DNA of 64,000 nt from Pleomorphomonas carboxyditropha (GTDB lineage Bacteria > Pseudomonadota > Alphaproteobacteria > Rhizobiales > Pleomorphomonadaceae). The stretch lies in contig NZ_NQVN01000006.1 in the NCBI RefSeq assembly GCF_002770725.1, positions 1 through 64,000 of the forward strand, written 5' to 3'. Shown piece after piece: positions 49,779-60,063 of this stretch (its first letter is position 1; the number at the start of each line of letters is the position of its first letter). The notes beneath the pieces are model-generated. The model saw nothing but the letters and a program-made list of their open reading frames with translations. It was not told the DNA's origin and made no database searches. The position numbers and the translations under genes are program-made.

Positions 49779-49894
49779 CATGGAAACGCGAAAACACTCT
49801 ATCTTTTTGAATTGACGCATTTTCTTCACGCGAACCGGTGTCCACTTCGCTCGAAAATGCTCTAGCCGTCAAATCGGCATCCGTAGCCAAGCCA

Positions 49895-50758
49895 TCAAAT
49901 CGGCGTGCGTTCGGCGATGTCGTGGAAACGCCGCCTCAGGCGGGCGGCGACACTGCCGGGGGCGCCGTTGGCCACCGTCTCGCCGTCGACGCTCACCACC
50001 GGGCAGAGGGTGGCGCCGGCCGAAGTCAGGAACACCTCGCGCGCCGCCTTCATCTCGGCCACGGTGAAACGCCGCTCCACCACCGGCACGCCCTCGGCGG
50101 CGGCCACTTCCATCAGCACCGAACGGGTGATGCCGCGGAGAATGCCGCGATCGGCCGGACGGGTGACGATCCTGCCCTCCCCGTCGACCAGCCAGACGTT
50201 GGCGGACGAGCCTTCGGTGACGAATCCCCCGGCGTCGACGAACACAGCCTCGAAGGCGCCGGCCTCGCGCGCCGCCTGCTTGGCGAGCGCGTTGGGCAGC
50301 AGGCCGACCGTCTTGATATCCACCCGCTCCCAGCGGTTGTCGGGCAGAGTGATGACGGGCACGCCCTTCTCGTAGCGCAGCGCGGCGGCGGCGATATCCT
50401 GCGACTTGGCCGTTGCCGTAAACGTCGGATCGACGCCGGCGGGAAAGGCGTGGTCGCGCGGCGCGGCGCCGCGTGAAATCTGCCAGTAGACATAGCCGTT
50501 CTCGACGCGATTGCGGCGGGCGACCTCGCGCAGCACGTGGGTCATCGCCGCCCGGCTCATCGGCGCGGCGATCCTGAGCTCGGCCAGCGACCGGTCGAGC
50601 CGGTCGAGATGGCGGCGGAGATCGATGATGGCGCCGTCCTTGATCTGGCAGGCCTCGTAGACCGCGTCGGCGAACTGGTTGCCGCGATCCTCGACGCTGA
50701 CGACGGCCTCCCGCGACGGGACATAGCGTCCGTTGACGTAGGTGATGCGGGATGTCAT
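49895..50758 (-). CDS. dat: D-amino-acid aminotransferase (class IV PLP)
   Basis: Protein of 287 residues of the fold-type IV aminotransferases. N-terminal VNGRYVPSREAVVSVEDRGNQFADAVYE pattern, catalytic Lys in VDIKTVGLLPN near residue 147 and FVTEGSSANVWLV (phosphate-binding) are present. Dat transfers amino groups between D-amino acids and 2-oxo acids; branched-chain or aminodeoxychorismate relatives are possible but the spacing and GLLPN motif favour Dat. It follows lolD by 30 bases and ends near the IS-split repeat. Confidence 0.88.
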   Translation of the reverse strand: MTSRITYVNGRYVPSREAVVSVEDRGNQFADAVYEACQIKDGAIIDLRRHLDRLDRSLAELRIAAPMSRAAMTHVLREVARRNRVENGYVYWQISRGAAPRDHAFPAGVDPTFTATAKSQDIAAAALRYEKGVPVITLPDNRWERVDIKTVGLLPNALAKQAAREAGAFEAVFVDAGGFVTEGSSANVWLVDGEGRIVTRPADRGILRGITRSVLMEVAAAEGVPVVERRFTVAEMKAAREVFLTSAGATLCPVVSVDGETVANGAPGSVAARLRRRFHDIAERTPI

Positions 50759-50788
50759 GGCCGGCTGCTCCGGGACGGATTCAAAGTG

Positions 50789-51501
<713 letters not shown>

Positions 51502-51502
<1 letters not shown>

Positions 51503-52770
51503 CACTCGTACCTCAACGCGTCGACGGGATCGAGACGGGCCGCCTTCCAGGCGGGATAGATGGTGGCGGCGAACGACAGCACCAGCGCCATGATCAGCAC
51601 GCTCACCGTTTCATGCATCTGCATGTCGGCGGGCAACTGGCTGAGATAGTAGAGCTCCGGCGAGAACAGTTCGGTCGAGGTCAGCCAGGACACGAACTGC
51701 CGGATTTTCTCGACGTTGAGGCAGACGACGAGGCCGAGCCCGAAGCCGGCGACCGTGCCGGCGACGCCGATCGCCGAGCCGGTGATCAGGAAGATGCGCA
51801 GGATGGCGCCGCGGCTCGCCCCCATCGTCCTGAGGATGGCGATGTCGTGGCTCTTGTCCTTGACCAGCATGGTCATGCCGGAGACGATGTTGAGCGCCGC
51901 CACCAGCACGATCAGCGTCAGGATCATGAACATGACGTTGCGCTCGACTTCCAGCGCCGAGAAGAAGGTGACGTTGCGCTGCCGCCAGTCGGTGATCAGC
52001 ACCGGCCGGCCGGCGTCGACGGTCAACTTTTCCTTGATCGTGCCGATGTTGTCGGGATTGTCGACGAAGACATCGATGGCGGTGACCTTGTCCTCCATCA
52101 TGAAATATTTCTGCGCTTCGGCGATCGGCATGAACACGAAGGTGCCGTCGTATTCGCTCATGCCGATCTTGAAGATGGCGGCGACCGGATAGGCCTTGAC
52201 GCGCGGCGTCGTGCCGAGGGCCGTCACGTTGCCCTTGGGGCTGACCAGCGTGATCTTGTCGCCGACCGTGACGCCGAGGCTTTCGGCGAGCCGCTGGCCG
52301 ATGGCGACGCCGATGCCGTCGTCGAACTGGTCGAACGAGCCGACCTGCACGGTGTTGTAGACCAGCGGCAGCTTCTGGAGGTCGGCGCTGCGCACGCCGC
52401 GCACCAGCACGCCAAAGGCGCCGGAGGGACCGGAGGCCAGCACCTGCCCCTCGACGAAAGGCATGGCGATCCTGACGCCTTCGACGCCGGCCAAGCGATC
52501 TGCAACCGAGGCGTAATCGGTGAGCGGGCTGTCGATCGGCTGGACCACGGCGTGACCGTTGATGCCGAGGATCTTGTCCATCAGCTGGCCGCGGAAGCCG
52601 TTCATCACCGCCATGACGATGATCAGCGTGGCGACGCCCAGCATGATGCCGACGAAGGAAAAGCCGGCGATCACCGAGATGAAGGCTTCCTTGCGACGGG
52701 ACCTCAGATAGCGGCCGGCCAGTTTCCACTCGAAGGGGGCGAAGGGACGCCCCGCTTTCGCCTCGCTCAT
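51502..52770 (-). CDS. lolC: Lipoprotein-releasing ABC transporter permease (LolC/E family)
   Basis: Protein of 422 residues with one N-terminal membrane helix (residues 25-50), a large periplasmic MacB-like domain, and three C-terminal helices; the FtsX-type motif [17 protein letters not shown] appears near residue 295. Alphaproteobacteria often carry a single LolC/E type permease, so C or E cannot be told apart. GGGAGG is seven bases before the ATG at 52770. It lies between proS and lolD in an apparent operon. Confidence 0.93.
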
Positions 52771-52971
52771 CCAAAGACCTCCCAGCGTCGGCCAAACACA
52801 GACATGCCGCGCCACAGCCGCGAAAGCCGATGGCCGACTCGCGGGCGCCACCGGGCGGCGACGCGTGAGACTAGCAAATTCCGTCCGCCGGCAAGCTGCT
52901 GTTTCCGCGTTTTCCAGACGGAATCGGGCAGCCGCGGGGAGCGGCGCAGTGCCGCCCCTCTTCGGCGACAA

Positions 52972-54294
52972 TCAGGCCTTTTCTGTGACGCGGGCGATGG
53001 CCGATTCCAGCGACACCAGCTCCTTCTCGCCGGTGGCGCGACGCTTCAGCTCGATCACGCCGTCGGCGAGCCCCTTCGGGCCGACGATGATTTGCCAGGG
53101 CAGACCGATCAGATCCATCGAGGCGAACTTGGCGCCCGGGCGGGCAGCGGTGTCGTCGTAGAGCGGATCCTTGCCGGCGGCAGCGAGCTTGGCATAGGCG
53201 TCTTCGCAGGCGGCGCTGACGGCCGCGTCGTCGGACCGCAGGCTGACGATGCCGGCGCCGAACGGCGTGACGCTGTCCGGCCAGATGATGCCGGCGTCGT
53301 CGTGGCTCGCCTCGATGATGGCGCCGATGAGACGCGACACGCCGATGCCGTAGGAGCCCATGATCACCGGCTGCTCGCTGCCGTCGGGCATGGCCACCTT
53401 GGCGCCCATCGGCTCGGAATACTTGGTGCCGAAGGAGAAGATGTGGCCGACCTCGATGCCACGCGCCGATACGCGCCGCTCCTCGGGCAGTTCGGAGAAG
53501 GCCGCCTCGTCGTGCATCTCGTCGGTGGCGGCGTAGCGGCTGGTGAACATGTCGACGATCGGCGCGAGATCGCCGTCGAAGTCGACGTCCTCGCCGGGCA
53601 CCGGCAGGTCCAGGAGATCCTTGTCGCAGAATACGGCGCTTTCGCCGGTCGAGGCGAGGATGATGAACTCATGGCTGAGCTTGCCGCCGATCGGCCCGGT
53701 GTCGGCCCGCATCGGGATGGCGGTGAGGCCGAGCCGCTTGTAGGTCCTGAGATAGGCGACGAACATCTTGTGATAGGCGCGCAGGGCGCCGGCCTGATCG
53801 ACGTCGAAGGAATAGGCGTCCTTCATCAGGAACTCGCGGCCGCGCATCACGCCGAAGCGCGGCCGCACCTCGTCGCGGAACTTCCACTGAATATTGTAGA
53901 GATTGAGCGGCAGGTCGCGGTAGGAGCGGACGTAGGCGCGGAAGATGTCGGTGACGACTTCCTCGGCGGTCGGGCCGTAGAGCATCTCGCGCTCGTGGCG
54001 GTCGACGATGCGCAGCATCTCCTTGCCATAGGCATCGTAGCGGCCGCTTTCGCGCCAGAGGTCGGCCGGCTGGATGGACGGCATCAGGATCTCGACGGCG
54101 CCGGAGCGGTCCTGCTCCTCGCGGACGATCGCCTCGATCTTCTTCAGCACCTTGAGGCCGAGCGGCAGCCAGGAATAGATGCCGGCGTTCTGCTGGCGCA
54201 TCATGCCGGCGCGCAGCATCAGGCGATGCGAGACGATTTCCGCCTCCTTGGGCGCCTCTTTGAGAATAGGCAGGAAATACCGGCTGAGACGCAT
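52972..54294 (-). CDS. proS: Proline--tRNA ligase (short alphaproteobacterial type)
   Basis: Protein of 440 residues, the ProRS form without the INS editing domain typical of alphaproteobacteria. Class II motifs include [21 protein letters not shown] (motif 1 region), [19 protein letters not shown] (motif 2) and [13 protein letters not shown] (motif 3). The C-terminal anticodon domain covers about residues 345-440. It charges tRNA-Pro and begins the proS-lol operon. Confidence 0.97.
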   Translation of the reverse strand: MRLSRYFLPILKEAPKEAEIVSHRLMLRAGMMRQQNAGIYSWLPLGLKVLKKIEAIVREEQDRSGAVEILMPSIQPADLWRESGRYDAYGKEMLRIVDRHEREMLYGPTAEEVVTDIFRAYVRSYRDLPLNLYNIQWKFRDEVRPRFGVMRGREFLMKDAYSFDVDQAGALRAYHKMFVAYLRTYKRLGLTAIPMRADTGPIGGKLSHEFIILASTGESAVFCDKDLLDLPVPGEDVDFDGDLAPIVDMFTSRYAATDEMHDEAAFSELPEERRVSARGIEVGHIFSFGTKYSEPMGAKVAMPDGSEQPVIMGSYGIGVSRLIGAIIEASHDDAGIIWPDSVTPFGAGIVSLRSDDAAVSAACEDAYAKLAAAGKDPLYDDTAARPGAKFASMDLIGLPWQIIVGPKGLADGVIELKRRATGEKELVSLESAIARVTEKA

Positions 54295-54971
54295 GGAATC
54301 CTCGTGCGCGTTGGGATGAGCGCGCTACACAAAGCGCATCGACCTTGAAAAAACAAGATCGATCGGTCACCGACCGTCCGAAAGCAACGCCATGTCCGGC
54401 GAATGGCTATGACTTTAGTCTATGGGGCAAACCACGGATGCTGCGTCAATCCGGAACCCCTCCAGACGCCTTCGGCAACCCATTGATATAGTGATATTTC
54501 TCGATTCAGATCGTAAGGACTCCGAACGAACGGGCCCATGCTGAACAAGCATGCAGCCTATGCACAAATGGATGACAAACCAAAAATCGCAGTGTATGGT
54601 ACCCGCCATAAATAAGGACGGCACGGCCAAAAGACGAAATGCTTCAGTAAATGAAGCCGTCAAAATAGGCAAAAATAGAATGCCTTCCAGTTATCGCGGT
54701 CTGAGTCTTGGGAGGGAAAACCATATAGGCGCGGAAAACGCTGCCGCCAGCGGATGGATTGGGAGGTCTTTCTATCTGTAGGCTTTATGGGCTGACACGC
54801 GGAACTAAAAGGCAGGGCTTCGGCCCTGCTTTTTTATTTGCCGCCAACAAAGCGATCGCCTTTATTATCCGCTCTTTTCGACCGCGATTATAAAAACACC
54901 GTTCAACAAACGGAACCTATCGTTCATCCGCAGAACCCCTTATCCTGCCCGGGAGCAGGAAAGGAAAGGTC
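54295..54971. other. Gene-poor AT-rich region, possible small RNA
   Basis: 677 bases between divergently placed proS and the pirin gene, AT-rich from about 54480. Both flanking promoters should lie here. No recognised protein or tRNA was found. A clear plus-strand terminator at 54812-54835 has no known gene in front of it, and a 76-codon frame at 54551-54781 lacks a good ribosome site and family resemblance. A noncoding RNA ending at the terminator is the best guess. Confidence 0.4.
54812..54835 (+). terminator. Orphan rho-independent terminator
   Basis: Perfect 7-bp stem GCAGGGC/GCCCTGC with a TTCG tetraloop followed by six T; the strongest intrinsic terminator in the region, with no annotated plus-strand gene upstream. 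Confidence 0.85.
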
Positions 54972-55895
54972 ATGAGTATTCCCGGCAAGGGCAGCAACGA
55001 CCGCATCGAGGAGATCGTTCTTCCGAACGTTCGCGATCTCGGCGGCTTCAAGGTGCGCCGCGCGCTGCCGTCGGCTCAGCGCCGCATGGTCGGGCCGTTC
55101 ATCTTCTTCGACCAGATGGGACCGGTGATGTTCGGCGCCGGCGAGGCGGAGGACGTGCGGCCGCACCCGCATATCGGCCTGTCGACGCTCACCTACCTGT
55201 TCGACGGCGAAATGATCCATCGCGACAGCGCCGGCCACAAGGAAACGATCCGGGCCGGCGAGGTCAACTGGATGACCGCCGGCAACGGCATCGTTCATTC
55301 CGAGCGCTTCCCCGCCGCGGTCCATACGGCCGGCGGCAACCTGTTCGGCACCCAGATCTGGGTGGCGCTGCCCAAGGCGAGCGAGGAAATCGCCCCGCTT
55401 TTCAGCCATCACGACAAGGCCATCCTGCCGACGCTCTCCGATGCCGGCGTCAGGATGACGCTGGTGGCCGGTGACGGCTTCGGCGTCCGCTCACCGGTGC
55501 CGGTCTATTCCGACCTCATGTATGCCGACGTTCACCTCGAGACCGGCGCGCGCTTCAAGGTGCCGCCCGACCATATCGAACGCGCCGCCTACGTCATCAG
55601 CGGCAGCATCGGCATCGAGGGACAGGATGGCGTCTTTCCGCCGAGCCAGCTCGTCATCTTCCGGCCGGGCGCCGAGGTGATCCTGACGACGGCGGAGCCG
55701 ACGCGCCTGGTGCTGATCGGCGGCGAGCCATTCCCCGAGAAGCGGCACATCTACTGGAACTTCGTCTCGTCCTCCCGCGAGCGCATCGAGGCGGCCAAGG
55801 CCGACTGGCGCGCCCGCCGCTTTCCGGAAATCGTCGGCGAGACGGAATTCATCCCGCTGCCGCCCGACCCGCCGGGATTGCGGATGAAGGAGTAG
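54972..55895 (+). CDS. Pirin family protein
   Basis: Protein of 307 residues, a bicupin of the pirin family. The N-terminal cupin has the metal-ligand pattern GPFIFFDQMGP, then PHPHIGLSTLTYLFDGEMIHRD and NGIVHSER with the conserved His and Glu residues; the C-terminal cupin has AYVISGSIGIEGQD. Bacterial pirins bind iron and some act as quercetinases; the substrate here is unknown. AGGAAAGG precedes the ATG. Confidence 0.92.
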   Translation: MSIPGKGSNDRIEEIVLPNVRDLGGFKVRRALPSAQRRMVGPFIFFDQMGPVMFGAGEAEDVRPHPHIGLSTLTYLFDGEMIHRDSAGHKETIRAGEVNWMTAGNGIVHSERFPAAVHTAGGNLFGTQIWVALPKASEEIAPLFSHHDKAILPTLSDAGVRMTLVAGDGFGVRSPVPVYSDLMYADVHLETGARFKVPPDHIERAAYVISGSIGIEGQDGVFPPSQLVIFRPGAEVILTTAEPTRLVLIGGEPFPEKRHIYWNFVSSSRERIEAAKADWRARRFPEIVGETEFIPLPPDPPGLRMKE

Positions 55896-56018
55896 GACGA
55901 TCACCTTTAAAGAACGAAGCACCGACTTGAGCGAGATGCCTGCGATCATCCTTTCCTGTCACCGGCTGCCGGCTCGGAAAGCCAGGGTATATAGTGACGG
56001 GAACATGGAGGATTGGTT

Positions 56019-56261
56019 GTGGTCATCTACACCCGCCACGCCCTCGAGGTGATGACCGAACGCGAAATATCGCCCGACTGGGTCGAACGGACGCTTGCGG
56101 CCCCGGAAGCCGACGAGCCGGATCAAGCCGATCCGGGGCTACGGCGTGCTTTCCGCTCGATACCCGAACGTGACGGCCGGATCCTTCGCGTGGTATATTC
56201 CTCTCAGACGGAAGAAATTCGCATCATCACCGCCTTCTTCGACCGAGGCCGACGCCGATGA
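56019..56261 (+). CDS. DUF4258 domain protein, possible toxin of a two-gene module
   Basis: Protein of 80 residues with the DUF4258 pattern: YTRHALEVMTEREISPDWVE, then RVVYSSQTEEIRIITAFFDRG near the end. The domain resembles the RelE-like BrnT group in layout, and such genes often precede DUF2283 genes. The start is a GTG at 56019 with GGAGGA six bases upstream; a TTG at 56013 is the alternative. It overlaps the next gene by four bases. Function unproven. Confidence 0.75.
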   Translation: MVIYTRHALEVMTEREISPDWVERTLAAPEADEPDQADPGLRRAFRSIPERDGRILRVVYSSQTEEIRIITAFFDRGRRR

Positions 56262-56452
56262 AAACGCAATATGACCAGGATGCAGATGCGCTCTACGTCC
56301 GTTTTGCCGAGGGCAAAGTAATCGAGTCCGAGGAAGTGGCGCCCGGCGTGGTGATCGACTTCGACGGCGAGGGCAAGATCATCGCCTTCGAGCTCCTGTC
56401 CGCCTCCAAGCAGCTTGCGGCCGGTGCGATTCCATCGATCGCCGCCGAGTGA
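56258..56452 (+). CDS. DUF2283 domain protein, possible partner/antitoxin
   Basis: Protein of 64 residues with the DUF2283 signature DQDADALYVRFAEGKV, then VVIDFDGEGKIIAFELLSAS. Short proteins of this family are often encoded directly after a DUF4258 gene. The ATGA overlap with the upstream stop indicates coupled translation. An antitoxin-like role is inference from pairing only. Confidence 0.8.
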   Translation: MKTQYDQDADALYVRFAEGKVIESEEVAPGVVIDFDGEGKIIAFELLSASKQLAAGAIPSIAAE

Positions 56453-56472
56453 TCGCCTTATAATTCCCCAAA

Positions 56473-56509
56473 ATGGAAAGGGCGGCGCCAGCGGCACCGC
56501 CCTTTCCAT
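56473..56509. terminator. Shared bidirectional terminator hairpin
   Basis: A 13-bp stem (ATGGAAAGGGCGG with CCGCCCTTTCCAT) with an 11-base loop lies between the converging DUF2283 and rpsI genes; T-rich tails are short on both strands (ATTTT on the minus strand). Confidence 0.75.
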
Positions 56510-56530
56510 ATTTCCGATCCGAAAGCCGGA

Positions 56531-57007
56531 TCAGCGCTTCGAGAACTGGAAGCTGCGGCGAGCCTTGCGCTTGCCGTACTTCTTGCGCTCGACGACGCGG
56601 CTGTCGCGGGTCAGGAAGCCGAGCTTCTTGAGCACGCCGCGCAGGCCCGGCTCGTAGTAGGTGAGCGCCTTGGAGATGCCGTGGCGCAGCGCACCGGCCT
56701 GGCCGGACAGACCGCCGCCGGCAACGGTGGCGATGATGTCGAACTGGCCGTCGCGGGCGGCGGCGTAGATCGGCTGCTGGACGATCATCTGGAGCACCGG
56801 ACGACCGAAGTAGACGTTGAACTCCTTGTCGTTCACGACGATCTTGCCGGACCCCGGCTTGACCCAGACGCGAGCGATGGCGTTCTTGCGCTTGCCGGTG
56901 GCATAGGCGCGGCCGAACTTGTCGAGCTTCTGGACGTGCACCGGGGCCTCGGCCACCGGAGCGACGTCGGCAGCGCCGAGTTCAGCGAGGGAGGAGAGCT
57001 CAGCCAT
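56531..57007 (-). CDS. rpsI: 30S ribosomal protein S9
   Basis: Protein of 158 residues. A 28-residue alphaproteobacterial N-terminal extension is followed by the S9 core [20 protein letters not shown] and the universal C-terminus [11 protein letters not shown], whose last Arg reaches the P-site tRNA. It starts 3 bases after rplM, the standard L13-S9 operon. Confidence 0.98.
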   Translation of the reverse strand: MAELSSLAELGAADVAPVAEAPVHVQKLDKFGRAYATGKRKNAIARVWVKPGSGKIVVNDKEFNVYFGRPVLQMIVQQPIYAAARDGQFDIIATVAGGGLSGQAGALRHGISKALTYYEPGLRGVLKKLGFLTRDSRVVERKKYGKRKARRSFQFSKR

Positions 57008-57010
57008 GGA

Positions 57011-57472
57011 TCAAGGCCTCGTGTTCATCTTGTTCATCGACTTGACGTCGAGGACTTCCGGCTGCTGGGCGGCATGGGGATGCTCGGCACCGGCGTAGAC
57101 GCGGAGGTTGGAAAGCTGGCGACGGCCGAGCGGACCCTCGGGGATCATGCGCTCGACGGCCTTCTCGAGCACGCGCTCGGGGAAGCGGCCTTCGAGGATC
57201 TGGCGCGCCTTGCGCTCCTTGATGCCGCCGATATAGCCGGTGTGCCAGTAGTAGGTCTTGTCGGTGTACTTGCGGCCGGTCAGCACCACCTTGCCCGCGT
57301 TGATGACGATGACGTTGTCGCCGTCATCCATGTGCGGGGTGTAGGTGGCCTTGTGCTTGCCGCGGAGGCGCATCGCGATCACAGTCGCGAGGCGGCCGAC
57401 CACGAGGCCTTCGGCGTCGATCAAGACCCACTTCTTCTCGATGTCCGCCGGCTTCGCCGTATAGGTCGTCAT
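57011..57472 (-). CDS. rplM: 50S ribosomal protein L13
   Basis: Protein of 153 residues with L13 motifs [32 protein letters not shown] and [12 protein letters not shown]. The ATG at 57472 begins [11 protein letters not shown], the common alphaproteobacterial N-terminus; a longer frame upstream is not conserved. First gene of the rplM-rpsI operon. Confidence 0.98.
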   Translation of the reverse strand: MTTYTAKPADIEKKWVLIDAEGLVVGRLATVIAMRLRGKHKATYTPHMDDGDNVIVINAGKVVLTGRKYTDKTYYWHTGYIGGIKERKARQILEGRFPERVLEKAVERMIPEGPLGRRQLSNLRVYAGAEHPHAAQQPEVLDVKSMNKMNTRP

Positions 57473-57696
57473 GGGCGTTACCGTCTTCCGGTTGGGCCGC
57501 CCGGAAAGGCGGCCGGTTCGTCTCATCTTCCGCGCCGTTGCCGATGCGAAAGGGCGGCTCCCGTTGCCGGGCGCCGCCGTCGCGCCTTCCAATATGGAAA
57601 TGCCGCCCGTTTGTCAAGCAGAACGAGCGGCATCCTATCCTTACAAATCAATGGATTAACTCATACGGTATTATGATACCGCATGAATTTTCATCC

Positions 57697-58644
57697 TCAG
57701 ACGAGGCCGAGAAGCGCCTTGACGTCGGCGATATCGGAGGGCTTGCCGAAGTCGATCACGCCTTCGGCCGGGGCGATGCGGCGGATGAGGCCGGACAGCA
57801 CCTTGCCGGCGCCGACTTCCACGAACTTGTCGACACCGGCGCCGGCCATGGCCGACACGCTCTCGCGCCAGCGGACGGTGCCGGTCACCTGGGCGACGAG
57901 CTGCTTGCGGATGGCCTCGGGATCGGCGGTCGGCGCGGCGGTGACGTTGGCGAAGATCGGCACGATCGGCGCGGCGATGGTCGCCGCGGCCAGCGCCTCG
58001 GCCATCGCCTCGGCCGCCGGCTGCATCAGCCGGCAGTGGAAGGGGGCGGAGACGTTGAGCAACATGGCGCGCTTGGCACCCTTGCCCTTGGCAATATCGA
58101 CGGCGCGGATGACGGCGAGCTTGGCGCCGGACACCACCACCTGGCCGGGAGCGTTGTCGTTGGCCGCCTCGCAGACGTCGTCCTGCGCCGCCTCCCTGGC
58201 GACGGCGACCGCCGTATCGAAGTCGAGGCCGAGCAGCGCGGCCATGGCGCCCTCGCCCACCGGCACGGCCTTCTGCATGGCGTTGCCGCGGGTGCGCAGC
58301 AGGCGGGCGGCGTCGGTCACCGTCAGCGCGCCGGCGGCGGCCAGCGCCGAATACTCGCCCAGCGAATGACCGGCGACGAAGGCGGCGTGCTGCTTGATGG
58401 TGATGCCTTCGGCTTCCAGCGCACGGAGCGCGGCGAGGCTGACGGCCATCAGCGCCGGCTGGGTGTTGGCGGTCAGCGTCAGCTGGTCCTCGGGACCATT
58501 GAAGACGATATCGGACAGCTTCTCGCCGAGGGCGTCGTCCACCTCCTCGAACACCGCCCGCGCGGCGGCATAATGGTCGGCGAGGGCCTTGCCCATGCCG
58601 ATGGCCTGACTGCCCTGACCGGGGAACACGAAGGCATTGGTCAT
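57697..58644 (-). CDS. fabD: Malonyl CoA-acyl carrier protein transacylase
   Basis: Protein of 315 residues. It moves malonyl groups from CoA to ACP for fatty acid synthesis. N-terminal FVFPGQGSQAIGMG, active-site Ser in GHSLGEYSA near residue 90, and the catalytic His in SAPFHCRLM near 200 are present. The start MTNAFVFPG at 58644 is preferred over the upstream frame. No fabG or acpP gene is adjacent on the 5' side, where a DUF423 gene lies instead. Confidence 0.97.
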   Translation of the reverse strand: MTNAFVFPGQGSQAIGMGKALADHYAAARAVFEEVDDALGEKLSDIVFNGPEDQLTLTANTQPALMAVSLAALRALEAEGITIKQHAAFVAGHSLGEYSALAAAGALTVTDAARLLRTRGNAMQKAVPVGEGAMAALLGLDFDTAVAVAREAAQDDVCEAANDNAPGQVVVSGAKLAVIRAVDIAKGKGAKRAMLLNVSAPFHCRLMQPAAEAMAEALAAATIAAPIVPIFANVTAAPTADPEAIRKQLVAQVTGTVRWRESVSAMAGAGVDKFVEVGAGKVLSGLIRRIAPAEGVIDFGKPSDIADVKALLGLV

Positions 58645-58738
58645 CTGTTGGCTTTCCTCAGTGGTTTTCGGGGCGGACACGACCATTTGGCCGCCCAAGA
58701 GTCAAGGCCGCGCCGCCGAAATCCGGGCAAGAGCAATG

Positions 58739-59092
58739 CTATATCCGGCGCGGCAACAACGCCCCGACGGCAACCGCGAGCCAGCCGAGGATCAGCGCAA
58801 CGCCACCCGAGGGCGCCGCCAGCGGGAACAGGCTCCTCGCCATGACCGCCTTGAAGATCAGGTCGCCGGAGAACATCAGGCAGCCGGCGACGAACAACAG
58901 CGCCGAAAGGCCCCGCAACCGCTGGCCGCCGGCATTGGCGAGGGCCAGGAGCGCCGCCGCGTGAAACAGCAATATGCTTCCCGCGACGTCGAGGTTGGCG
59001 TCGGTGATGGCATGCGCGCCGACGGCGAGCGTCGCCACGCCGGCCGCGCCGGCAATTCCCGCGGACAATCCGATCGGTCGATGGGCGGACAT
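58739..59092 (-). CDS. DUF423 family small membrane protein
   Basis: Protein of 117 residues with four hydrophobic segments spread along its length. The GVATLAVGAHAI start, FHAAALLALANA, CLMFSGDLIFKAVM and PSGGVALILGWLAVA segments match the DUF423 pattern. The function of the family is unknown; it sits in the inner membrane. It is divergent from the RNA methyltransferase gene. Confidence 0.85.
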   Translation of the reverse strand: MSAHRPIGLSAGIAGAAGVATLAVGAHAITDANLDVAGSILLFHAAALLALANAGGQRLRGLSALLFVAGCLMFSGDLIFKAVMARSLFPLAAPSGGVALILGWLAVAVGALLPRRI

Positions 59093-59189
59093 GGCTTTAT
59101 CCTTTGGGCATGATCCTCTGGCCTTGTGGCCCTCCAGCTAATAACGGTGGCGTTTCCTGTCCACACATTTAAAAGCGGAAAGCGAAGTC

Positions 59190-59993
59190 ATGCTCATTCC
59201 GGTCACCGACCCGGCCGATCCGCGCCTCATGCCGTTCATGAACGTCCGCGACCGCGATCTTCGGCAGACCCATGGCGATGCCTTCGTCGCCGAGGGCGAG
59301 AGCGTGCTCGCGGTCTTCCTGTCGCGGCGCTCGCGCTTCCGGCCGGAAGCCCTGCTGATCGCCGCCAACCGGATCGACGCTACGCTGGCCTTATCGCCGC
59401 CGGACGACCTGCCGGTCTTCGTCGCCGATCAGGGCGTGATGGATGCGATCGTCGGCTTTCCCATCCACCGCGGCCTGCTCGGCCTCGGCCGGCGCTTTCC
59501 TTCCCCTCCCCTCGCCGATCTGCTCGCCGACCGCCGGCGCGTCGTGGTCGGCCTGGTCGGCATCGCCAACCACGACAACATGGGTGGCATCTTCCGCAAC
59601 GCCGCCGCCTTCGGCGCCGGCGCGATGGTGCTCGACGCCACGTCCTGCGATCCGCTCTACCGCAAGGCGATCCGGGTTTCGGTGGGCGGCGCGTTGACGG
59701 TGCCGTTCACCCGGCTCGAAGCGAGGGCAAACGTCGCCGCCACCCTCGCCGCCTCGGGCTATCGGGTGCTGGCGCTGTCGCCGCGCGGAGCCATGCGGCT
59801 CGACGAGGTGCCGGCCGACCGGCCGGTGGCATTGCTTCTGGGAACGGAAGGACCGGGGTTGCCGGCGGCCGAGATGGCCGGCGCCGAAACGGTGCGCATC
59901 GACATGGCCGGCGGCTTCGACAGCCTCAACGTCGCGACCACCAGCGGCATCGCGCTCTACGAGCTGACGCGCAGGATGGCTGCAAGCTCCTGA
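59190..59993 (+). CDS. TrmH/SpoU family RNA 2'-O-methyltransferase
   Basis: Protein of 267 residues. An N-terminal RNA-binding part (residues 1-100) is followed by the SPOUT domain with NHDNMGGIFRNAAAFG (motif 1, catalytic Arg), VALLLGTEGPGL (motif 2) and RIDMAGGFDSLNVATTSGIA (motif 3), forming the knotted SAM site. The target, tRNA or rRNA, cannot be told. The ATG at 59190 has only a weak AAAGCG-type site in front. Confidence 0.9.
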   Translation: MLIPVTDPADPRLMPFMNVRDRDLRQTHGDAFVAEGESVLAVFLSRRSRFRPEALLIAANRIDATLALSPPDDLPVFVADQGVMDAIVGFPIHRGLLGLGRRFPSPPLADLLADRRRVVVGLVGIANHDNMGGIFRNAAAFGAGAMVLDATSCDPLYRKAIRVSVGGALTVPFTRLEARANVAATLAASGYRVLALSPRGAMRLDEVPADRPVALLLGTEGPGLPAAEMAGAETVRIDMAGGFDSLNVATTSGIALYELTRRMAASS

Positions 59994-60063
59994 ACGAATG
60001 CGGTCGAGGCGCCCGCCTTCTCCAACCGATCGATGGGTCGGGGAAGACGGACGCGCCCTCGAT

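Larger units (their letters stand above)
48591..49864. repeat. Two-hairpin palindromic element with TA ends, copy 2, split by an IS
   Basis: The left part (48591-48617) and right part (49788-49864) together rebuild an element like that at 6886-6990, with TA/GAGC and GCTC/TA ends. First hairpin GCGTTTCC/GGAAACGC, second hairpin GCATTTTC/GAAAATGC with inner GCGAA/TTCGC. Stem bases differ from copy 1 but pairing is kept. The IS lies within the first hairpin. Excision of the IS and one 9-bp duplication leaves an element of about the same length. Confidence 0.8.

Noticed and set aside
54551-54781. 76-codon plus-strand frame before the orphan terminator
   Set aside because: No convincing ribosome site or family resemblance; kept only as an alternative to the small RNA idea.
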